Shown here: positions 1 through 8,479 of the stretch, piece after piece | Numbering within the stretch: position 1 is the first letter of the stretch | How the letters are laid out: every line of letters starts with the position of its first letter | Origin: Methylobacterium sp. PvR107 | GTDB taxonomy: Bacteria > Pseudomonadota > Alphaproteobacteria > Rhizobiales > Beijerinckiaceae | Length of the DNA: 64,000 bases | Direction of reading: 5' to 3' | Assembly: GCF_017833295.1 (NCBI RefSeq) | Contig: NZ_JAFIBW010000001.1 | Coordinates: 744,001-808,000 of the forward strand | Made by a program: the position numbers and the translations under genes | The notes under the pieces: generated by a model | The model's database searches: none | Told to the model about the DNA's origin: nothing | What the model saw: only the letters and a program-made list of their open reading frames with translations

Positions 1-434
1 CGCGCGGCGCGGCGGCCGGCGCCTGCCTCGGCGCCTACTATGCCGAACTGGGCCGTCGCTTCGCTTCGGGGTTCGACGTCGCGCTGTCCTGCGACCCGGA
101 GGCGGCGGACATGGTCCGGCCGCGCGGCATCTTCCTGCTCGCCGTCGCGGACGGCCCCCCGGTCGGATGCGTCGGGCTCAAGGGCAACGGCGGCCCGGTG
201 GCGGAGGTCAAGCGGCTCTGGATCGATCCCGCCGCGCGAGGCCTCGGCCTCGCCAAGCGCCTGATGCACGACGTCGAGAATGCGGCCCGGGACCTCGGCA
301 TCCGGACATTGCGGCTCGATACCAGCAGCGCCCTCCCCGAGGCTCTGTCGCTCTACCGGCGCTCCGGCTGGGTCGAGATCGACCGGTTCAACGACGACCC
401 CTACCCGGACCACTTCTTCGAGAAGGTTCTCTGA
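1..434 (+). CDS. GNAT acetyltransferase, 3' part only
   Basis: This is the C-terminal part of a GNAT-family N-acetyltransferase. The frame is already open at base 3, with no start, so the gene begins before the window. A possible internal ATG at 111 would cut off the first beta strand and helix. The acetyl-CoA loop is visible as ARGLGLAKRLM, followed by RLDTSSALPEALSLYRRSGW, the usual last helix of the fold, and a C-terminal FNDDPYPDHFFEKVL. This pattern is common in acetyltransferases fused behind a MarR-type winged helix, so a missing N-terminal MarR domain is possible; that is inference. The gene ends seven bases before the converging hpnN stop, so the two are transcribed toward each other. 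The substrate is unknown. Confidence 0.8.
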   Translation, partial: RGAAAGACLGAYYAELGRRFASGFDVALSCDPEAADMVRPRGIFLLAVADGPPVGCVGLKGNGGPVAEVKRLWIDPAARGLGLAKRLMHDVENAARDLGIRTLRLDTSSALPEALSLYRRSGWVEIDRFNDDPYPDHFFEKVL

Positions 435-441
435 CCGGCGC

Positions 442-3114
442 CTACTTGGCCGGCACCGGTTCCTTCCGCGCCACGCTCTTCCGCAGGGCCGCACCGACGG
501 CCTTCTCAGCCTCGGGACGGTCTTCGTCGGGCTGTGCCGGCGGCTCGCCGAGCGTCGCCGGGACCACGAAGAACGCCGCCACCAGGGTGAAGAACAGCGA
601 GAGCGCGAGCAGCTTGCCCATGCTCGCGGTGCCCGGATGGCTCGACAGGACCAGCGACCCGAAGGCGCTGCCGGTGGTGAGCGCCGAGAAGAAGATCGCG
701 CGGGTCAGGCTGGAGGCGAGCATGTCGTTCACGCCCGCCCGCCACGCGATCACGTAGTAGATGTGGAACGCCACGCCGACCGCGAGCATCAGCGGCAGCG
801 CGATGATGTTGGCGAAGTTGAGCGGCATGCCGACGATGCGCAGGGCCATCAGCGTCCAGAGGGTCGCGATCACCAGCGGGCCCAGGGTCATCGCGACGTC
901 CCAGGGCTTGCGCAGGGCCACCGACAGGATGACGAAGATCAGCACGAAGGCCGTGACCGCCGCCTGCACGAAGGCGCCCAGGATCGTGTAGCTCGACTGC
1001 GTGGTCGCGACGGGCGCGCCTGTGGCATGGGGCGCAACCTTCAGGACCTCGTCCGAGAAGGTCCGGAGCACCTGGTCGTCGTTCGAGTCGCCCTTCGGAT
1101 GGACCTCGATCCGCGCCCGCCCGTCGGCGGCGACCCAGTCGGCCTTGAGCTGCGGCGGCAGGTTGTCCAGCGTGATCTTGTCGGGGTGCAGCAGGTCGCG
1201 CAGGCGTGCCAGCAGCGGACCCAGATCCTTCGTCAGCGCGAAGGACGCGGCCTCGCGCTGCGGGACCGGACCGGCGGCGAGCTTGTCCAGGGTGCCGGCG
1301 AGCTGCTTGGCCGCCTGCGCTCCTTTCGCATCGCCCTTGGCCTCGCCCGCGACGCCGTTGAGGGCCGTCGCGGCATCCTTCAGCGCCTTCACGTTGTCGG
1401 CGTCGGTCGGCGGCGGCGGCCGGCGGCCGGGGTTCAGCACCGGATCGAGAAGCTGGGCCGTATCGGCGATCTGCGCGAGCTTCTTGTCCTGGTCCCGGGG
1501 CACGAACGTATCGATGCTGTTGACCGAAGCCGTCACCGGCAGCGCCGCCAGCGTCTTCGTCAGCGCCGGGACCGCTTCGACATTCGGGGCCAGCACGTCG
1601 ATGAGGTTCGGGCTGGTCTCCGGGTTCTTGATCAGGTCGAGATAGGTCGCGATCGACTGCGTCTTCGGACTGCGCAGATGCATCGGGTTGGAGTCGAACG
1701 GCAGGTTCCAGAGCAGCGGCGCGCCCGCCAGCGTCACAAGCCCGACGGCGAGCAGGATCGGCTTGCGATGGCGGATGATCCACGGATCGACGCCGACGAG
1801 CCACTCGGTCTGAACCGCGGACTTCTCGCCCTCCGGCTTGAACACCGCGATCAGCGCCGGGAGCAGCGTCAGGGAGAACAGGAAGGCCACGACCATGCCG
1901 ACGCCGGCGATCAGGCCGAGCTCGGACACGCCCCGGAAGGCGGTCGGCAGGAACGCGAAGAAGCCCGCCACCAGGGACACCGCGGCGAGGGTCAGCGACC
2001 AGCCGACCCCGCGGGCGGCGGCGCGGATCGCGCTCTCCAGGGTCGGCTGCTCGTAGCGGTCCGCGCGGTAGCGCACCGAGAACTGGATGCCGAAATCGAT
2101 GCCCAGTCCGACGAACAGGGCCGCGAAGGCCACCGAGATCGGGTTGAGCTCCCTGACCATGACGAGGCCGAGGGCGGCCGTGACGATGAGGCCGGCAAAG
2201 GTGGTGATGATCACCGCGCCGACGAGCTTGCCCGAGCGCAGGGCCAGCCACAGGAACAGCACGATGGCGCCGACGATGATGCTGTTGTTGAGGCCCGCAT
2301 CCTCCGACAGGGTCGCGAATTCCTCGTCCGCAACCGCCACCGTGCCGGTCAGGCGCATCCGCAGGCCGTGCTGCGCGTCGATCTTCAGATCCTGCGCGAC
2401 GTTGCGGATCAGCTTGGTCGCCTGATAGCCGGGCTCAAGCGCGTTGAAATCCAGCACCGGCTGGATGATCACGAACTTCATCTTGTCGGTGACGCTGGTC
2501 TGGCCGTTTGCCAGAAGTTCCTGCCACGACATCCGCGCCGGCTGGCCCGCCAGAACCTTCTGGAGGGTCCCGTCGATCTGCCCCATGGGCTTCTCGAGAT
2601 CCTCGAGCTTGGCATCGCCGGTCTTCACGCCGCGGGCGCCCAGCGTCAGCACCCGCATGATGCCGCGCAGCGACGGATCGGCCGCCAGCGGCCCGAGCAG
2701 ACCCTGTTGCTGGGTGAGCTCCTCCAACGTCTTGTCGAGCTCGGCCTGAGACATCAGCAGCAGGCCGTTCTTGTCGAAGAACGGGCCGCCATCGGGGCGA
2801 TAGACGGTCTCGATCAGGTTCTTGTGGGCGGTGAGCGCTTTCGCGAGGTTGGCGGCCGCCTCCTCGGTCTCTTCGGGCGTCTCGCCGTTGATGACCGCCA
2901 CGATCGTGTTGGTTCGCTGCGGGAAAGCCTTCTCGAAATTGATCTCGTCCTGGCGCCAGGGCTCCTTGGGATCGATCAACCGCTCGACATCGGTATTGAT
3001 TCGGAACAGGTGCGCTGCGACCCCGGTACTTGCGACCGTCACGAACGCCACGAGGGCGATGACGATCCACCGATACCGCACCGAGAACGCGACGAGACTT
3101 TCGATCACGAGCAC
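442..3114 (-). CDS. hpnN: Hopanoid-associated RND transporter HpnN
   Basis: A member of the RND superfamily (MmpL/HpnN type) of 890 residues, which in this family moves hopanoids from the inner to the outer membrane. An N-terminal membrane helix (around residues 12-35) is followed by a large periplasmic loop, a block of five to six helices (about 275-420, with the typical GLGIDFGIQFSVRYRADR stretch), a second periplasmic loop rich in Ala/Lys (about 480-710), and a second helix block (about 715-860, VGVAFHIYYVIAWRAG). The C-terminal tail is charged and cytoplasmic. The start is a GTG at 3114; a second in-frame GTG at 3108 is an alternative. The hpnH gene lies on the other side of a 608-bp gap in the opposite orientation, and the pairing of transporter and hopanoid-modifying enzyme supports the assignment. 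Confidence 0.9.
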   Translation of the reverse strand: MLVIESLVAFSVRYRWIVIALVAFVTVASTGVAAHLFRINTDVERLIDPKEPWRQDEINFEKAFPQRTNTIVAVINGETPEETEEAAANLAKALTAHKNLIETVYRPDGGPFFDKNGLLLMSQAELDKTLEELTQQQGLLGPLAADPSLRGIMRVLTLGARGVKTGDAKLEDLEKPMGQIDGTLQKVLAGQPARMSWQELLANGQTSVTDKMKFVIIQPVLDFNALEPGYQATKLIRNVAQDLKIDAQHGLRMRLTGTVAVADEEFATLSEDAGLNNSIIVGAIVLFLWLALRSGKLVGAVIITTFAGLIVTAALGLVMVRELNPISVAFAALFVGLGIDFGIQFSVRYRADRYEQPTLESAIRAAARGVGWSLTLAAVSLVAGFFAFLPTAFRGVSELGLIAGVGMVVAFLFSLTLLPALIAVFKPEGEKSAVQTEWLVGVDPWIIRHRKPILLAVGLVTLAGAPLLWNLPFDSNPMHLRSPKTQSIATYLDLIKNPETSPNLIDVLAPNVEAVPALTKTLAALPVTASVNSIDTFVPRDQDKKLAQIADTAQLLDPVLNPGRRPPPPTDADNVKALKDAATALNGVAGEAKGDAKGAQAAKQLAGTLDKLAAGPVPQREAASFALTKDLGPLLARLRDLLHPDKITLDNLPPQLKADWVAADGRARIEVHPKGDSNDDQVLRTFSDEVLKVAPHATGAPVATTQSSYTILGAFVQAAVTAFVLIFVILSVALRKPWDVAMTLGPLVIATLWTLMALRIVGMPLNFANIIALPLMLAVGVAFHIYYVIAWRAGVNDMLASSLTRAIFFSALTTGSAFGSLVLSSHPGTASMGKLLALSLFFTLVAAFFVVPATLGEPPAQPDEDRPEAEKAVGAALRKSVARKEPVPAK

Positions 3115-3722
3115 CCTGCCTGTTCGCCTCGGACCCGCACCTAGCGCGCCCGGCTCCTGCCATTCGGTCCATCGGAACCCCGGCGATCGGCCCAGCGGGG
3201 TTCAGTGCCCGGTGCCGACCGTCCGGCAATCCGTACGGGCGCGCATCGCCTTCGAGGAACGCTGCGCCGCCCATTCCGGCCGTGCGAAACGCATGCGCAA
3301 GCCGATCGTGCCCGATATGGGCCGCAGCGCAGCCATCCGCCACGGGCCCGACCTTGCATCGCAGCCAAGGGGCTCAGTAAAGAGGGCGATGCCAGATTGC
3401 AACGCGGCGGCACTGGCGCAGCCCTTGCGGGATCGATGTGCGCTAGCGCACGGCACCCGTGGCGCGGGGACTAAACTTGGGCTTGCGGTCGTATTGCCGA
3501 CGCAATGCACAGGCTGTCCTCGGCGACCGGGTTCCACCGCCGACGCGTTCTGCCCGTACGATCGATGTGGCGCGGTTGCGTCAGGCGCGGAATAAGGCGT
3601 CGCGACGCAGCCGAAACGGGATCGTTTCAGATCAGTTCCAAGCTAGATCGCTGGAATTCGAGATTTTTTCGCGTTAAGCACCCCGACACCCCCGGGGCCG
3701 ACGAAGTGAAGGAGCCGCAATC
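3115..3722. other. Divergent intergenic region hpnN/hpnH
   Basis: These 608 bases separate the divergent hopanoid genes and should hold the promoters of both. Several short open frames run through on both strands but none has a ribosome binding site, a recognisable motif or gene-like composition. A perfect 14-bp palindrome, GTGCGCTAGCGCAC, lies at 3438-3451 and is a candidate operator. The last 70 bases before hpnH are locally AT-rich (ATTTTTTCGCGTTAA around 3663-3677). Confidence 0.6.
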
Positions 3723-3725
3723 TTG
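3709..3725 (+). promoter_or_regulatory. Ribosome binding site deciding a TTG start
   Basis: AAGGAG at 3709-3714 stands eight bases before TTG at 3723. No ATG or GTG in the hpnH frame fits both this site and the conserved N-terminus (GIPLRYVAKIGGY), so TTG is the likely start. Confidence 0.75.
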
Positions 3726-4886
3726 GGTATCCCCCTCCGGTACGTCGCGAAGATCGGCGGCTACATCCTGAAACAGCACCTCACGGGTCGCAAGCGCTAC
3801 CCGCTCGTGATGATGATGGAGCCCCTGTTCCGCTGCAATCTCGCCTGCGCGGGCTGCGGCAAGATCGACTATCCGGACGAGATCCTGAACAAGCGGCTGC
3901 CGGTCGCCGACGCGCTCGAATCGGTGCGCGAGTGCGGCGCCCCCGTGGTGGTGATCGCCGGCGGCGAGCCGCTCCTGCACAAGGATCTGCCGCAGATCGT
4001 CGAGGGCATCATCGCCCAGAAGAAGTTCGCGATCGTCTGCACGAACGCCTTGCTCCTCGAGAAGAAGATCAAGGAGTACAAGCCGAGCCCGTACTTCACG
4101 TGGTCGATCCATCTGGACGGCGACAAGGAGATGCACGACCAGTCGGTGTGCCAGCGCGGCGTCTACGACAAGGCCGTGGCGGCGATCGCGAAGGCCAAGG
4201 AGATGGGCTTCCGCGTCACCATCAACTGCACCTTCTTCAACAATTCCGCGCCCGAGAAGATCGCCGACTTCTTCGACAGCGTGACCCGGATGGGGATCGA
4301 CGGCATCACCGTCTCCCCCGGCTACGCCTACGAGCGCGCCCCCGACCAGAAGCACTTCCTGAACCGCAAGGCGACCAAGGAGCTGTTCCGCGGCGTGTTC
4401 CGGCACGGCAAGGAGAAGGGCCGCGAGAAGTGGACCTTCCAGCAGTCCGGCCTGTTCCTCGACTTCCTGGCCGGCAACCAGACCTACCACTGCACCCCGT
4501 GGGGCAACCCGACCCGCACCGTGTTCGGCTGGCAGAAGCCCTGCTACCTGCTCGGCGAGGGCTACGCGGCGACCTTCAAGGAGCTGATGGAGTCCACCGA
4601 CTGGGATTCCTACGGCACCGGCAACTACGAGAAGTGTGCCGATTGCATGGTCCACTCGGGCTACGAGGCCTCCTCGGTGGTCGATTCGGTTCGCAAGCCC
4701 TGGAAGCCGCTGGTCCACGCCATTCGCGGCATCAAGACCGACGGCGCGATGGCGCCCGAGGTCAGCCTGGAGAATCAGCGTCCCGCCGAGTTCGTGTTCT
4801 CGCGCAACGTCGCGCAGAAGCTGTCCGAGATCAAAGCGGCCGGCGTCGACACCAAGCAGGAAGCCCGCAAGCGCACCGCCGCCTGA
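3723..4886 (+). CDS. hpnH: Hopanoid radical SAM enzyme HpnH (adenosylhopane synthase)
   Basis: A radical SAM enzyme of 387 residues that joins the 5'-deoxyadenosyl group to hopene (diploptene), giving adenosylhopane, the first intermediate of extended C35 hopanoids. The iron-sulfur motif CNLACAGC gives cluster cysteines 38, 42 and 45, and an IAGGEPLLHKDLP stretch follows as the SAM-binding GGE motif. The C-terminal third carries further cysteines (CTPWGNPTRTVFGWQKPC and EKCADCMVHSGYE), typical of HpnH. Length and N-terminus agree with the family when TTG at 3723 is used. The gene stands alone on the plus strand, ends in a strong terminator, and faces away from hpnN. HpnN would carry the finished hopanoids to the outer membrane. 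Confidence 0.93.
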   Translation: MGIPLRYVAKIGGYILKQHLTGRKRYPLVMMMEPLFRCNLACAGCGKIDYPDEILNKRLPVADALESVRECGAPVVVIAGGEPLLHKDLPQIVEGIIAQKKFAIVCTNALLLEKKIKEYKPSPYFTWSIHLDGDKEMHDQSVCQRGVYDKAVAAIAKAKEMGFRVTINCTFFNNSAPEKIADFFDSVTRMGIDGITVSPGYAYERAPDQKHFLNRKATKELFRGVFRHGKEKGREKWTFQQSGLFLDFLAGNQTYHCTPWGNPTRTVFGWQKPCYLLGEGYAATFKELMESTDWDSYGTGNYEKCADCMVHSGYEASSVVDSVRKPWKPLVHAIRGIKTDGAMAPEVSLENQRPAEFVFSRNVAQKLSEIKAAGVDTKQEARKRTAA

Positions 4887-4910
4887 CCGGCGCGCGACGC
4901 TGAAGACATG

Positions 4911-4942
4911 AACCCGCGGCCGCGAGGCCGCGGGTTTTTTCG
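4911..4942 (+). terminator. Rho-independent terminator of hpnH
   Basis: A perfect 11-bp stem (AACCCGCGGCC / GGCCGCGGGTT) with the loop GCGA is followed by a run of T. It lies 25 bases after the hpnH stop and also precedes the stop of the converging GNAT gene. Confidence 0.92.
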
Positions 4943-4964
4943 TTTGTCGGGCTCCCGCGGCGTG

Positions 4965-5585
4965 TCAGTCGAGCAGCGGCACGTGCGGGGCGCAGTCCCG
5001 CGGCAGGGTCCCGTCGCGCCGCGGATCCGGTGCGATCTCGACATGGACGGCGAAGGGGTCGAAGCCCGAGCGCCGGTAGAAGGCGAGCGCGCCCGGATGG
5101 TCGAGGGTGCAGGTATGCACCCAGAACCGCGTGATCGGCCGCGCCCAGGCCCGGCTGATCGCCGTATTCATCAATGTGCGGCCGATCCCGGTCCCGACCG
5201 CAGACCCAATCAATCCGAGGAAGACCAGTTCGCAAGCACCGGGCTGTCGGAAATCCAATTCCAGCATGCCGAGGTTTCGCCCGTCCTGGCGCAGCGCGAA
5301 GATCTCGACATCCCGGTCGGCGAGGATCGCCGCCAGCGCGCCGTCCGCCAGGGCGAGCCGCGAGAACCAGAGCCAGTCGGCGCCGACTTCGCGGAACAGG
5401 GTCCGGTAGGTCTCCGGTTCGGGGCGGCCCAGAGGCTCGAGGCGGAGACCGGGCGGAAACGGCCGCCCGGGACGCGGGGGCGGCGGGCGGAGCATCTCCA
5501 GGCTGGTGACGATGGTGGCGAGATGGCCCGGCGGTACCGTCGCGTAGCCCGGGGCGAGCGTCGGAATTCCGGTATCCGGCAGCAT
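4965..5585 (-). CDS. GNAT-family N-acetyltransferase
   Basis: A GNAT acetyltransferase of about 206 residues with unknown substrate. The core begins with LRLEPLGRPEPETYRTLFREVG and the acetyl-CoA loop is IGSAVGTGIGRTLM, followed by VHTCTLDHPGALAFYRRSGFDPF. The N-terminal 45 residues (proline-rich, PPPPRPGRPFPPG) precede the fold. The start was placed at ATG 5585 because GGAGG stands five bases before it; ATG 5588 and GTG 5591 are immediately upstream. The gene is last in a leftward run with the membrane protein (33-base gap), the 66-residue protein and the MfnF-like gene, so it may be co-transcribed with cofactor genes, but I see nothing that ties its activity to C1 metabolism. Confidence 0.82.
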   Translation of the reverse strand: MLPDTGIPTLAPGYATVPPGHLATIVTSLEMLRPPPPRPGRPFPPGLRLEPLGRPEPETYRTLFREVGADWLWFSRLALADGALAAILADRDVEIFALRQDGRNLGMLELDFRQPGACELVFLGLIGSAVGTGIGRTLMNTAISRAWARPITRFWVHTCTLDHPGALAFYRRSGFDPFAVHVEIAPDPRRDGTLPRDCAPHVPLLD

Positions 5586-5618
5586 CATCACCTCCGCGGT
5601 CGCATCGACGGGCCGCGA

Positions 5619-6395
5619 TTACGCCGCCCTCGGGCGCCGTCGCGCGATCAGCCAGGGCAGCACGCTGGCGGCCGACGCCGCGATCGATACGGCGTAGGCG
5701 GCAACCGGATCGACCCGCCCGAGCAGCAGGTGCACGCAGACATAGAAGGCCAGCACGCCGAAGGCGCCCTGGGCGCTGCCGCGCACCACGTCGAGCGCGG
5801 CCCCGACCCCGCCCTGCGCCCGGGCGAAGGCGATGAGCGGCCAGGAGATGATCGGGATTGGCGCCAGGACGCCGCTCAGGCCGGGGCCGAGGCGCGGAGC
5901 GAGCGTCGAGACCAGCAGGACCAGGATCGTGGCGGCCGCGAGCCGCGCCGGCATGTCCCAGCGCGGCGGCCGGGACCGGCGGGCCGGCGCCTCGGGGCCG
6001 GGCCGACACAGGGCGACCGCCAGCGCCATCGCCGGCAGATCGATCGCCGTGGCCAGCCACAGGCCGGGCTGGATCACGCCGTGCAGCAGGGCGCCCCCGA
6101 GGACGAAGGCCGCGAGGGCGAGAAGGATCGCCGCGAGGATGCCCATCCGCGGCGCGCAGAAGGCGTAAGCGAGGTAGCTGGCCGTGACCGCGCCCAGCCC
6201 CTCCACCGAGCCGACGGCGGCGTCCGCGGCGAAGTGCTCGCCCTGCTCGGCGGCGAGGTAGATCGAGATCGGCGCCGAGGTGAGCGGCAATCCCGAGAGC
6301 AGGCCGCCCACGAGGCTGCCCCACCGGCGCGCGGCCGTCGAGACGGCCCACATCAGCGTCGGCGTGACGATGATCTTGGCGGCGATCAGGCTCAT
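5619..6395 (-). CDS. Conserved membrane protein in the H4MPT-linked operon
   Basis: A polytopic membrane protein of 258 residues with about seven to eight hydrophobic segments (around 3-20, 28-48, 66-82, 83-105, 110-130, 150-170, 175-195, 207-250). The first half contains SGLPLTSAPISIYLAAEQG, a polar stretch inside a helical hairpin. I do not recognise a characterised family; it may be a small transporter or permease. It lies 14 bases after the 66-residue gene and in the same orientation as the MfnF-like gene, so it is probably in one operon with them. That context points to membrane transport or a cofactor-related role in methylotrophs, which is inference only. Confidence 0.7.
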   Translation of the reverse strand: MSLIAAKIIVTPTLMWAVSTAARRWGSLVGGLLSGLPLTSAPISIYLAAEQGEHFAADAAVGSVEGLGAVTASYLAYAFCAPRMGILAAILLALAAFVLGGALLHGVIQPGLWLATAIDLPAMALAVALCRPGPEAPARRSRPPRWDMPARLAAATILVLLVSTLAPRLGPGLSGVLAPIPIISWPLIAFARAQGGVGAALDVVRGSAQGAFGVLAFYVCVHLLLGRVDPVAAYAVSIAASAASVLPWLIARRRPRAA

Positions 6396-6409
6396 GGCGA
6401 TCCGGAGGG

Positions 6410-6610
6410 TCAGGCCGCCTCGGGCGGCCCGTCATCCTGCGGCTCGGCGGGCGAGTTGAGGATATCCTCCAACTCGTCGACCAGCCTGTCGATCTGGTCC
6501 TCGGTGGCGAGCACCTTCAGGACCTCGCCCGATTCCGACTCGACGGCGAGCTCGATATGCGGCCCGACCCGCGCCGTGAGGACACGGGCCAGGATCTTGA
6601 TGGCGCTCAT
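6410..6610 (-). CDS. Small conserved protein, 66 aa, unknown function
   Basis: An acidic protein of 66 residues. It starts with MSAIKILARVLTARVGPHIE, a beta-strand-like stretch, continues with a predicted strand (VLKVLATEDQ) and an amphipathic helix (IDRLVDELEDILNS), and ends in a disordered acidic tail. Its ATG overlaps the stop of the MfnF-like gene by four bases (ATGA at 6607-6610), which indicates translational coupling. This tight coupling, and not sequence similarity, is the reason for calling it real. It might be a small partner or regulator of the MfnF-like protein. I do not recognise a family. Confidence 0.7.
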   Translation of the reverse strand: MSAIKILARVLTARVGPHIELAVESESGEVLKVLATEDQIDRLVDELEDILNSPAEPQDDGPPEAA

Positions 6611-7656
6611 GCGACTGTCTCCTCCGCGGCGATGAGGCCGGCCGCAACCGCCGGCCCACAGGTCGAGATTGCGTCGCGCGCGCCGGCGATCCGGTCGCCC
6701 AGCAGCGACACCAGCAGGCTGGACGGCCGCCCGAGCCGCTCCGCCAGGCGGGGGCCCAGGAAGGCGCCGGCCCCGCAGAGGATCAGGGGCGCCTGCGTCG
6801 GCAGGTCGGGTCGGGTGAGCAGGAGCGCGGCGGCGTCGTGCAGCAGACGCAGCTGCGCCTCGGCGAAATGCGCGGCCAGGGCCGGCCAGGCCGCGGCCTG
6901 GGCCTCCGCGCGGTCACGGCCGACGATGCGCGCCAGCCGCGTCTCGCTCTCCGCCACCGATTTGCCCTTCCGGTCGCCGCTCGTCTGCTGGTCGGCCCCC
7001 TCGGGCAGCAGGCCGAGGATGCGGTAGACGTCCGCCATGTGGGCGAAGGTCTCGGTCATCAGCCGGGTGCGTCGGCCCGCGAAGGGGGCGTGGTCGTCGA
7101 GCGCGATCACCGGCGTGCGCACGATTCCGGTATAGACGAGCTCGCTGCTCGCCAGGCGTTCGGCGTCGCTGTAGCCGGAGGCCGCCGGGCGGCCGCCGAC
7201 GATCGGGATCAGGTCGGCGGTGGTGGAGCCGATATCGATGAGGAGCGCGTCCGGGGCGATTCGCCCGGTGAGCGCCGCGGTGGCGTGCCAATTGGCCGAG
7301 GCGACGTCGGCCGCGACATCCGCGGCGGCCTCCGGGGCGACGAAGCCGGAGCGGCCGGCATAGATCCGCACGGCGCCGGTCAGGTGCGCCCCGGCCCAGC
7401 CGGAGAGCGCCGCGACGCCGTCCCGCCGGTCGGCGAAGCAATCCGTCAGCTCGCCGGTCATGGTGACCGCGTGTGCGGCCTCGCCGCGCGCCCAGTCCGG
7501 CAGGGCGGCGAGCGCCGGATCGAGGGCCTTCACCCCCTGCCAGAGCGGGCACGGGACCTGCGCGGCGGCCAGGACCCGTCCGTCCTCGACCAGCGCGGCC
7601 TTGACGTGGACCCCGCCCAGGTCCCACCCGATCGTCTTTGGGAATGGTGAGCGCAT
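6607..7656 (-). CDS. MfnF-like ASKHA protein, H4MPT/methanofuran-linked
   Basis: A 349-residue protein of the hydantoinase/ASKHA ATPase fold, of the group found only in methanogens and in bacteria with tetrahydromethanopterin-dependent C1 transfer. Archaeal members (MfnF) couple an aminomethylfuran diphosphate to gamma-glutamyltyramine in methanofuran synthesis; the bacterial members are thought to serve the methylofuran analogue. Phosphate-binding motifs are visible: IGWDLGGVHVKAALVEDG near the N-terminus and LLIDIGSTTADLIPIVGGRP in the middle, with ILCGAGAFLGPRLAERLG near the C-terminus. The ATG at 7656 directly abuts the ATG of the divergent HisA/F-like gene. The 66-residue gene, the membrane protein and a GNAT gene follow in the same direction. 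Confidence 0.8.
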   Translation of the reverse strand: MRSPFPKTIGWDLGGVHVKAALVEDGRVLAAAQVPCPLWQGVKALDPALAALPDWARGEAAHAVTMTGELTDCFADRRDGVAALSGWAGAHLTGAVRIYAGRSGFVAPEAAADVAADVASANWHATAALTGRIAPDALLIDIGSTTADLIPIVGGRPAASGYSDAERLASSELVYTGIVRTPVIALDDHAPFAGRRTRLMTETFAHMADVYRILGLLPEGADQQTSGDRKGKSVAESETRLARIVGRDRAEAQAAAWPALAAHFAEAQLRLLHDAAALLLTRPDLPTQAPLILCGAGAFLGPRLAERLGRPSSLLVSLLGDRIAGARDAISTCGPAVAAGLIAAEETVA

Positions 7657-8439
7657 ATGAACGCGACGAGCGCCTCGACGGACCACAGGATCGGGCGCCC
7701 CGGCTTCGCGGTGATCCCGGTGCTCGATCTCCGGGGCGGCCGCGTGGTGCGGGCGCGCCGCGGCGAGCGCTCTTCCTATGCCCCGATCGAGACGCCCTTG
7801 GCAAAGGGATCTGCGCCCGACGCGGTGGCACGCGGGCTCCGCGACGCCTGGCCTGCCGCCCTCTTCTACGTCGCCGATCTCGACGCCATCATCGACGGGG
7901 CGGCACCCGATCTCGGGGCGCTTGAGGCCATCGCCCGCGCCTGCCCCGGCGTCGGCCTGTGGGTGGATGCCGGCTTCGCCGAGCCTGCGGGGGTGGAGGC
8001 GTTCCTGGCCGCCGGCCTGGGCCGGCCGGTGATCGGCAGCGAGAGCCAGTCGGATCCCGGCCTGGTGACGCGGCTGGCGGACCGGGCGGTGTTCTCCCTC
8101 GACACGCGCGGCGCGGAGCGGCTCGGCCCGGCGGCGCTCCACGACGACCCGTCGCTCTGGCCGCCCGAGGTGATCGCCATGACCCTCGCCCAGGTCGGGG
8201 CCGGCGCCGGACCGGACGTCGCGGCCCTGGGCGCTCTGCGGGCCCGGGCGCCGGATCGCCGCCTCTACGCGGCCGGCGGCGTGCGCGGCCCGGACGACCT
8301 GCGGGCTCTGCGCGACGCGGGGCTGGCCGGGGCGCTGGTCGCCTCCGCGCTCCACGACGGCGCCCTGTCGTGGGCCGCGGCCCCGGACCTTGCCGAGGGA
8401 CTTGGCGTGATGCTTCCGGCCCGCGCCGGGGGCTGCTAA
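7657..8439 (+). CDS. HisA/HisF-related TIM-barrel protein
   Basis: A 260-residue beta/alpha barrel related to the histidine enzymes HisA and HisF but clearly different from both. It begins with [20 protein letters not shown], the first phosphate-type strand of the family, has [13 protein letters not shown] as the next strand with an acidic residue, and ends with [31 protein letters not shown], which resembles the phosphate-binding end of HisA/F. Genes of this kind occur in methanogens and H4MPT-containing methylotrophs and are assigned to cofactor biosynthesis, with no firm reaction known to me. The ATG at 7657 abuts the divergent MfnF-like ATG, with no obvious ribosome binding site. A later GTG at 7708 would give a tighter barrel start. 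leuD follows after 40 bases. Confidence 0.75.
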   Translation: MNATSASTDHRIGRPGFAVIPVLDLRGGRVVRARRGERSSYAPIETPLAKGSAPDAVARGLRDAWPAALFYVADLDAIIDGAAPDLGALEAIARACPGVGLWVDAGFAEPAGVEAFLAAGLGRPVIGSESQSDPGLVTRLADRAVFSLDTRGAERLGPAALHDDPSLWPPEVIAMTLAQVGAGAGPDVAALGALRARAPDRRLYAAGGVRGPDDLRALRDAGLAGALVASALHDGALSWAAAPDLAEGLGVMLPARAGGC

Positions 8440-8479
8440 ACCGTCGCCCCGAAGAGCCACCGTCACGGGCCGTCAAACG

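Noticed and set aside
280..3144. Long open frame antisense to hpnN
   Set aside because: Arg/Gly/His-rich composition typical of reversed high-GC coding DNA; the minus strand encodes a clear RND transporter.
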